From positions 80,706 through 144,705 of the forward strand of contig NZ_JAEHOQ010000009.1 in NCBI RefSeq assembly GCF_016239305.1: a DNA stretch of 64,000 nucleotides. The letters run 5' to 3'. Position 1 is the stretch's first letter; each line of letters starts with the position of its first letter. This DNA comes from Proteus vulgaris. Its GTDB lineage: Bacteria > Pseudomonadota > Gammaproteobacteria > Enterobacterales > Enterobacteriaceae. Shown one piece after another: positions 53,872-62,000 of this stretch. Under the pieces are notes generated by a model. That model was not told the origin of the DNA. It searched no databases and saw only the letters and a list, made by a program, of their open reading frames with translations. The position numbers were made by a program, and so were the translations under genes.

Positions 53872-56002
53872 CTGTTACTCCTGAAAGCATTTTTAATGCA
53901 ACCGCTTTGGGTTTATCAAGTACAATTTTGCCACCTGAAACAACAATAATACGATCCACAAGTTCTAATAATTTTTTTCTATGAGTGGTAATAATAAATG
54001 TTTTTCCAAGAGCTGTTTTTTCAATATTCTTAATAAAGTTAGCTTCAGTAATATCATCAAGAGATGCAGTTGGCTCATCCAATAGTAAAGTCGTTGGTTT
54101 TTTCAATAATAAACGGCTTAATAATAATGATTGTTTTTGTCCCCCTGATATACCAATACCACCTTCTTGAATAATATAATTAATCCCTTCTGGTAATTTA
54201 TTTATAAATTCAGAAGCACCTGTTTCCTCAAGAACTTGATAAACTTCTTCATCGGTGGCTAATGGATTTCCTAATGTCACATTATCTCGTATAGTACCGT
54301 AAAATAATTTAGCACTTTGGCTTAAATAACCCACATCTCTACGTAAATCTGAAGGATCTAAGGTATTTAATTCAATATTATCTAGTGTTATTGTTCCTTC
54401 TTGATATTCCATCTTACCAAAAAGTGCCGAAAGCAAAGAGGATTTACCCGCACCATTGCGGCCTATAATCGCAATTTTCTCACCAGGATTAATTTCCAAT
54501 TCATTTATATAAATCGCATAATTTGGGCTATTTTGATTAAATTTAAAACCAATATTTTCTAATTTATAATGACCTTTAATAAAAGGTAAATGGACTTTTT
54601 TAATAGACGTAGGATGATCAACCGGTAATTCCATAATAGACGTCAGCCCTTTTATTGATACCTTAGTTTGTTGCCAACGCGTAATAATATTCGCCATTTG
54701 AGAAATAGGCCCCATCATTCGGGAACTTAATATAGAAGAAGCGACGAGTGCCCCAGTGGAAAGCTCACCACTGATCACTAAAGGGGTTCCCATACAAATC
54801 ACCCCCACAAACACACTGTTTTGAATAAAATAGGCCATACTACTTAATTTATGTGTTAGGTGTTTTAGCTTTAAACTGGCTTCAGCACTCGTTTTTGTAT
54901 AATGGATCCATTGCTGTTGAAAACGGTACTCCGCCTGCATAGCTTTTATATCATCAAGTCCTTGAACTGATTCAACAATCATGCCACTACGTAGAGTGCT
55001 TTCTCTCATTGCTTCATTGGCAAGCACAAACAGTTTTTTCTGTGCTAATAGCCCAGGCGTTATCATTAAGAAAAAACCAGCTAATGGAATGACACAAATA
55101 ATTCCGCCAATCATATAAATAATAAAGAGAAAAAAGAGAAAGAAAGGTAAATCTGCAATGGCAGCGACTGTACTAGACGTCATCATTTCTCTAATTTGTT
55201 CAAGATCGCGCAATTGAGAAATAAAAGAACCTGTAGAAGGTGGGCGATTACTGTCTTTTATCCTTAAAGAATGTCCATAAACACGATCCGACATGCGTAA
55301 ATCGGCTTTTTTTCCTAATAAATCAATCACTCCATAACGTAACATTTTAAGAATATAGTCAAAAATAAAAGCAATTAATACACCCACAACCAAAACAAAC
55401 ATAGTTGAATAAGATTGTGATGGAATAATCCTATCATAGGTTTGCATAGAATAAGTGATCCCAGCCAAACCCAATACATTAATAATAAATGTTGCCATAA
55501 TGACATATTTATAAGGAGAAACATCTCTTAATAAAATACGCCACAGCCAATGTTTTTCTGTGGGTTTAATATATAAATCCACTCTTGGATCAGGCCTGTC
55601 AACCATTGGCCTAAAAATAGCAATTCTTTTTATATTTTCTTTTAGTGTGTCTATATCAACATCAACAGCCAGGCCATAATCGCCACTGAATAATATTGTC
55701 GCGTTATTACCTTTTATATTTTGAACTATTCCCACTCTGCCATCATTACTTTCAACAACAACAGGTAACGACCAAACATTAAATTTAAAATTTTTGCTGT
55801 CTATAAATTTTGCAACCAAACAACACTGTCTAGCTAATAGCTTAATTACATCATCATAAGAAATATTATTCTCATACCACTTAGCCGTAATATTGATATT
55901 TTCTGGTGAAAAATCTAATCGGTAATGATTGGCTATATTAATAATCGCTTCTTTATAATTTTCTAAATAGCAATGAGCGTTATTATTTTCACTATTTTCC
56001 AT
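53861..56002 (-). CDS. Type I secretion ABC transporter with C39-like domain (LapB-like)
   Basis: A 713-residue fused permease-ATPase. Residues about 1-135 form a C39-peptidase-like domain without the catalytic Cys/His pair visible, so it binds rather than cuts the substrate. Six membrane helices lie at about 165-430. The ATPase domain has Walker A IGRNGAGKSSLLSAL, signature ISGGQKQSLLLSR (LSGGQ changed to ISGGQ), Walker B TLLLDEPTASLD and H-loop ITTHRKKLL. It is transcribed after the adhesin, beyond a terminator-like hairpin. The start MENSENNNAH has AAGG upstream. Confidence 0.88.
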   Translation of the reverse strand: MENSENNNAHCYLENYKEAIINIANHYRLDFSPENINITAKWYENNISYDDVIKLLARQCCLVAKFIDSKNFKFNVWSLPVVVESNDGRVGIVQNIKGNNATILFSGDYGLAVDVDIDTLKENIKRIAIFRPMVDRPDPRVDLYIKPTEKHWLWRILLRDVSPYKYVIMATFIINVLGLAGITYSMQTYDRIIPSQSYSTMFVLVVGVLIAFIFDYILKMLRYGVIDLLGKKADLRMSDRVYGHSLRIKDSNRPPSTGSFISQLRDLEQIREMMTSSTVAAIADLPFFLFFLFIIYMIGGIICVIPLAGFFLMITPGLLAQKKLFVLANEAMRESTLRSGMIVESVQGLDDIKAMQAEYRFQQQWIHYTKTSAEASLKLKHLTHKLSSMAYFIQNSVFVGVICMGTPLVISGELSTGALVASSILSSRMMGPISQMANIITRWQQTKVSIKGLTSIMELPVDHPTSIKKVHLPFIKGHYKLENIGFKFNQNSPNYAIYINELEINPGEKIAIIGRNGAGKSSLLSALFGKMEYQEGTITLDNIELNTLDPSDLRRDVGYLSQSAKLFYGTIRDNVTLGNPLATDEEVYQVLEETGASEFINKLPEGINYIIQEGGIGISGGQKQSLLLSRLLLKKPTTLLLDEPTASLDDITEANFIKNIEKTALGKTFIITTHRKKLLELVDRIIVVSGGKIVLDKPKAVALKMLSGVTDEK

Positions 56003-56019
56003 AATAATACCTTAATATG

Positions 56020-56057
56020 GGAAAAACATCCTCATGCCGTATTGGCACGAGGATGTT
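56020..56057 (-). terminator. Terminator-like hairpin between adhesin and secretion genes
   Basis: On the minus strand AACATCCTCGTGCC and GGCATGAGGATGTT pair (9 outer and 3 inner base pairs, 56025-56057) and end in TTTTTCCC. It lies in the 80-bp gap between the adhesin stop and the ABC gene, 22 bp before its start. It would cut down transcription of the secretion genes relative to the adhesin. Confidence 0.7.
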
Positions 56058-56082
56058 AATTATTTATTTTATTTTTATAGAT

Positions 56083-59000
56083 TTAGATATTATGAGTTGT
56101 CCCCATATCTTCCTCTGTTATTAGTGTTGCAACCTGATGAGATTCAATATTCCCATCATGTGTCGTTTCACTAACAAAAAGTGGAGACTGAATTGCATAT
56201 TCTGTTTCTTGAGAAGTTGGAACAATATTTTCAATGCTAATATTGGCCTGACTTGCATCCGTTAACAATTCACTTAATTCAGGTAACTCAACATTATCTT
56301 GTTGTTCGTTCGATATTGTTTCTGAGGCCTCACCTAATTGAAGTAATGCCGCGATATCAAGGTTATTTGATTCTTCATTAACATCAGTATCTGTGTCGGT
56401 ATCAACATCAGTATCTGTGTCAGTATCAACGTCAGTATCTGTGTCAGTATCAACGTCAGTATCTGTGTCGGTATCAACATCAGTATCTGTGTCGGTATCA
56501 ACATCAGTATCTGTGTCGGTATCAACATCAGTATCTGTGTCGGTATCAACGTTAGTATCTGTGTCGGTATCAACATCAGTATCTGTGTCGGTATCAACAT
56601 CAGTATCTGTGTCGGTATCAACATCAGTATCTGTGTCGGTATCAACATCAGTATCTGTGTCGGTATCAACATCAGTATCTGTGTCGGTATCAACATCAGT
56701 ATCAGTATCAACGTCAGTATCTGTGTCAGTATCAACGTCAGTATCAACGTCAGTATCTGTGTCGCCTGTTGATGGTTTAGTTGGTGCTATAGGATCAATA
56801 TCGATATCATCAAAATTTATGCCATCATTTGAATCTTGGTCTGTAGGTGGCTCTTGTGTATTTGAATTCACATTACCTTGTACAGATAAATAGTTTTTAC
56901 CAAGAATAAATGCATCACTTTGAATATGCTCCCACTGACCACCTTCATAAGCAATTGCAGCATAAATCCATTTCAGATCAGGATATTGGTCTGTTGTTAC
57001 ACCTTCAATTTTAACAACTTTTTGGCCACCAATCATTTGAACAACGCCAGTACCTACAACAGTTTTATAATCATAAAAATCATAGACTTTTATCTGTTGC
57101 CCTACTTCAAATTTGGTACTCTTCAAGTAAAGGTGTTTTTTGTTATCTACCCAAGCTGTCACATCTTTTGTGGTAATGTCAGCATATTTACCCGTTATTA
57201 AATCACTATGAATTTCGGCTGGTGACTCTTTCTTACCGAAAGAAGCACTCTTAGAAGATTCATTTTCACCAACACCAACACGACTAATGGCTAGATTACT
57301 CGAATCACCTAATCCTTTAACTGTATCCCATGAATGTGCACCAGAATATTCCGTCACAACACCCACAAATTTACCGTTATGTAATGCCACATGACCCTTA
57401 CCGACTTCTTCAAAATCTCGTATACCTAATAGGTTTGTTGAGACTTTATAGAGAGTAAAGGCATCACCTGCTTTCAAACCATCACCAGTGATCATAATTG
57501 TATGATCTTCAGTGATGTATGCTTCGACATTTTTAGGTGTTGAGGAATCCTTAACTTTAAAGCTACGACTAATATCTGAAGTGTCTTTTCCTAGCTCTTT
57601 TTGATAGCCATACAGATAACTTAAATCGTTACCACTCGACTTGATATTATTTGCTGTTTCTTTATCTACAAAAATATCAACGTATTTGCTGCCATCGGTA
57701 CGAGTATGAACAGTACCTGAACCAAATGTTTTATCGACCGTACCAGAAATATTACCTAGCCATGCGCTATACCACGGTAAGTCTTTCCCCCCTAATGTAA
57801 AGACGGCACCATCAACAAGTCGGGCTCCTTCGATATGAATTTTACCGTCATTGGTAACAGTAATATCCAATGCCGTATCCAATGTACCCGCTGGTTTCTG
57901 CGTTTTTTCTCCCGTACTTAAATAAGGGTCAAACATTTTCAGAGAGTTAAGTGCATCGTTATAATCTTGCTGCAATTCAGCCAGCTTGATCTTCGAAATC
58001 GTTCCTGACAACTTAGCTTCCGTCATCACTTTATTGGCAGTTTGTAACTGTGTATAAAGCGAGTTGTAAACTAAATCTTTTTGTTCTTTGGTATCTGTTG
58101 CTTTGAGTAACTTCTCAATGTTTTTCGCTTCAGAAACAACATTATCAATTAATATTTGAGCTGCAACGATTGGATCTTCAGCTGACAAATTGTTGACTGA
58201 AATGTTGAGTTTATTCAGATTAGCCTGAACCATATCCAGTGGTGCACCATCAATAATTGATTGCTCAACTAATTGATAAGCTTCACTCAGTTCTGCGGCT
58301 AATTTCTGAACAGCATCATATTTCTCACTCGCACTCTTAATACCTGACAGCTCTTTTGAAGAGGCATAAGCCTGATTCGTCATTTCCGTCAGTTGAGTGA
58401 TGCTATTCCATGCTTTTGAAAAATCTTCAATTTCTTTACTAAATTCTTCAATTTGATAATTGTAATACGCTAATTTAACGTCTTTAACGCCTTTCGCGGA
58501 GTACTCTTCTGATAACACTTTCGCATCATTTAATGCACGAATAGCAATTTTGTACTGCTCTTCAAAGACAGCATGATTAGAAAGCGTTGATTTATCTAAA
58601 TTGATATGTGCGTTATATACAGATTCTTGCAGTAAACTCATGACTATATCGAGGTCAGCAAAGGCTTGCTCGCCTAACTGTCCATGGAATTCATTCATTA
58701 AGTTTACTTTGGTTTCATTAGCCGTATGCGCGGCACTATTAAGATAAGTCGTTCCTGCACTGTCTAATCCTAACTCTTTCGCTTTATTAGCTCGTTCTTT
58801 ACCTTCTGCTAATAACGCGTTTGCTTCCGTTACGATAGATAAGAACTCTGTAGGATCTTTGATTACCGAGGTTGGGTCTTTTTTCAGTAGCTCATCGGCT
58901 TTTTTATACTCATTTGTCGCAGTTGTTAATAACTCTAAAGAGAGCGACATACGTGAGTAAGCATCGATTTCCTGAAGAACCCCTTTTGGATAATCAAGTT

Positions 59001-62000
59001 TGTTATCAAGTGAGTTGTAATACTTGTTGAGTTGATCTGTAAGATAATCTGGAACACCTTTGCTAGAAGCATTTGATACTGCATCTTTAGCATTATTCAG
59101 ACTATCTTGAGCAGCAATGACACTATTTTTAATTGCTGTCGCTTGCTGAATAGAGGTAATGTTGTTCTCTTTTGCTTCAGCTGCTTTATCAACCGCTTTT
59201 CTAACAGCAACCTCAGCTTCAGTTATTGCAGCTTTGGCATCGTTATAGGCTTCAATAATATCTTCTTCAGTAAGTTGATTATCTTTTGCTTGAGCAATCA
59301 ATACTTCAGATTCATTATTTTGTTTATCAACAAGCGCTTCTGTATCATCAAACTGCTTATCGACACCAGTAAAGGTTTTCAATAAAGCATCTTGTAAAGA
59401 ACCGGCACTGATTGATGATTTAATATTGCTGACAACATCATCATATAAGCCTTTTGCTTCAATCAGTTGTTCTTTCGCTTCTAGCGCTTTAGCCAGTTTT
59501 TTCTCTGCTAACAGAATATTTTCTGCAGTTGGTGTTTTAACAGCTTGTTTCGCTGCCATTAAAGCATCATCAGAGAGTGTTTTTGCATTATTTAATGCAG
59601 TATCAAGCGCACTTTTGAAAATACCTAATTTTGCTAATGCATTTTCAATATTCTCTGGTGATTTATCTTTAGCCAGATCATTGATTGCATCATTCGCATC
59701 TTTAGCTTTATCTTCTAAACCATCAATATCAATCGCATTCAGAGTTAGACCATCTAACGTAGTTTGCGCTGAATCAATAGTATCATTTGCACTATTAATA
59801 CCTTTTAATGCATGTTCAATTAAACCCTGATCCACACCATCAATGTTTGCTGCATCATTAATGACACTGTGCAGTTTTTCTATATTAAGCTCAGCTTTAT
59901 TAATAATATCTTGGGCATCTTTTACTGCTTTATCAAAGTTCTTAACATTGGCAGGACTAGGATTTTTCTGTGCATGATCAAAAGCCGTTTGTGCTTTATC
60001 TACCGCTTTAATCACTTCGTTTAATTGCGCATTAATGACATTATCAACATTTAACAATGCGTTATTAATGGCATCACTATCGCCTGATTCAATTTTATCT
60101 TTAAGGTGATCAACCAATTGACTGATATCATCACCTTCAAAGTCAGGTAATTTTTCATCAGGAATAGCATTCTTCGCTTTCGCAATATTTGCCCCAGCTT
60201 TACTGATTTCATTGTCAAAGTATTTAATATTGGCAATGTATTCTTTAAATTCTGAGTTATTTTCTGGTGTTAAGCCTTTACTAATCGCTTTTTCGACCGT
60301 TTTTTGTAAATCGCTGGTATTTTCTTTAGCTAATGTATACAGCTCATCAGCAGTATTAAGTAAATACTTCACATCTTGTAAAGCCTGCTGATATTCAACG
60401 CTAGACTTATCCATTTCGGCAAGTTTTAGCGCCGCATCTAAGGCTTCTAAGGCTTTACTCGTAAGCTCTTGAACTAACTCATTGTTATTATCAATAGCCG
60501 CTTTTAATGCCTTATTGAAATTATTGATACTCTCTTTATTTTTTGGATCTAATTTATCTAATGCTGTATTTAAATCATCAAATACAACATGAGACTCAAT
60601 TTCCTGAATTTGTTTATTCAGGTTATTGGCTTCTTTTTTCAGATCATTGAGACGTTCTAAAAGCTCTGCTTCCGTCGTTTCATATTTCGCAATAACATTA
60701 CTACCTACGCCACCTTTTAAGGCTTTATCTAATGCAGCTTTCACTTTCTCATCGGCTAATTCTGCATTTTCAATAGCTTTAGTGAACTCATTTAAGACTG
60801 TTTTAGCATTCTTAATATCTTGTTCTTTAGGTGATGTTGATTCCAATAGTTTTTCAATTTGACTATTTGCTGTTATGCCTTTTTTCTGAGCTTGAAGAAT
60901 TTCAGTATCAAGTTTATCCAGCGTATTTTTGATATTCGCAATTAAATCAGGATCACCTTCCTGATTATGTAAATTATCGAGAATATCAAGCGCATTATTA
61001 AGTGCAGTATTCGCACTGAGTAATGAGGTATCAGCTTGATCAGCTAACGCTTCTGTGACAATAAGATCAATATCTGTACCTTGTGCTTTTTCGATTAATT
61101 TATCGAGATGATCTTTACTATTTTGCGCTTTTTCAATGTATTGAGTCGCATCACTAACCGACTGTTCAGCAATCAATAAATCATCATAATTGCCCGATAC
61201 TTTAGCTTTTTCAGCGTCATTTTTAGCAATATTCGCTTTTTCTTCAGCTAATTTAGCTAAATCAGCCACCAACTCTGCCGCTTTTTCTAAGCTCTCTTTT
61301 GCTTTAGCCTTATTCTCATCCGTTGGATCTTTAATCACATCATCAATTGCAGTATCTGCATCATCTAATGCAGGCTCTGTAATGTCTGAAATTAATTTAT
61401 CTAGGATATTCTGAGAAATAAGAAGGTCATTTTCTGCAGTTGTCAGATGTTCAATCGTGATGTTTAAATCAGTAGCAGAATTTGTCGTATCAACGCCTTT
61501 GCTTTCTGCTTTATCAATTAATTGGCTTAATTGCTCTTTTGCAACATTTGCTTTATCAAATGCTTCTTGAGCTATTGCTAATAATGCTTTGGCAGCCAAT
61601 ACATCGTCAGATGTTAAACTTTCATTTGCTGTTTCTGCTGCGACTTTTGCTTCATAAGCGAGTGTCTGCGCTTTCTCAGCCAACGTCACAACGTACTCAG
61701 AGGCAGTATCTAAAACCTCTTTAACTTGCTCTTTTTCTTCATCTGTTGAGTTTTCATCAAGATCATCAAGGCCTTTTTCAGCATCATCCAATGCACCCTG
61801 ACCATCAAGATCTGCTTTGATACTGGCTAATGTATTCTCAGCATTACCCACAAGATTTAGCGCATTATCAATATGTTCATTCGCAAGGATAAATTCTGCA
61901 GTTGCATCCTGAACATTAACTTGTTTTGCTTGCGCTTTTTCAATCAGATTTTCTAATTGTTGCTGCGCTTCTTGAGCTAATTTAATTGCGTCTTGAGCGA

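Noticed and set aside
56334..56747. Minus-strand frame reading as a Leu/Ile/Pro/Thr repeat protein in the adhesin tract
   Set aside because: It is another frame of the same tandem repeat and lies wholly within the adhesin gene.
56393..56893. Plus-strand frame giving a Ser/Val/Thr repeat protein opposite the adhesin acidic tract
   Set aside because: It is the antisense reading of the 24-bp repeat array; a simple repeat without stops keeps several frames open. No ribosome site or own homology is evident.
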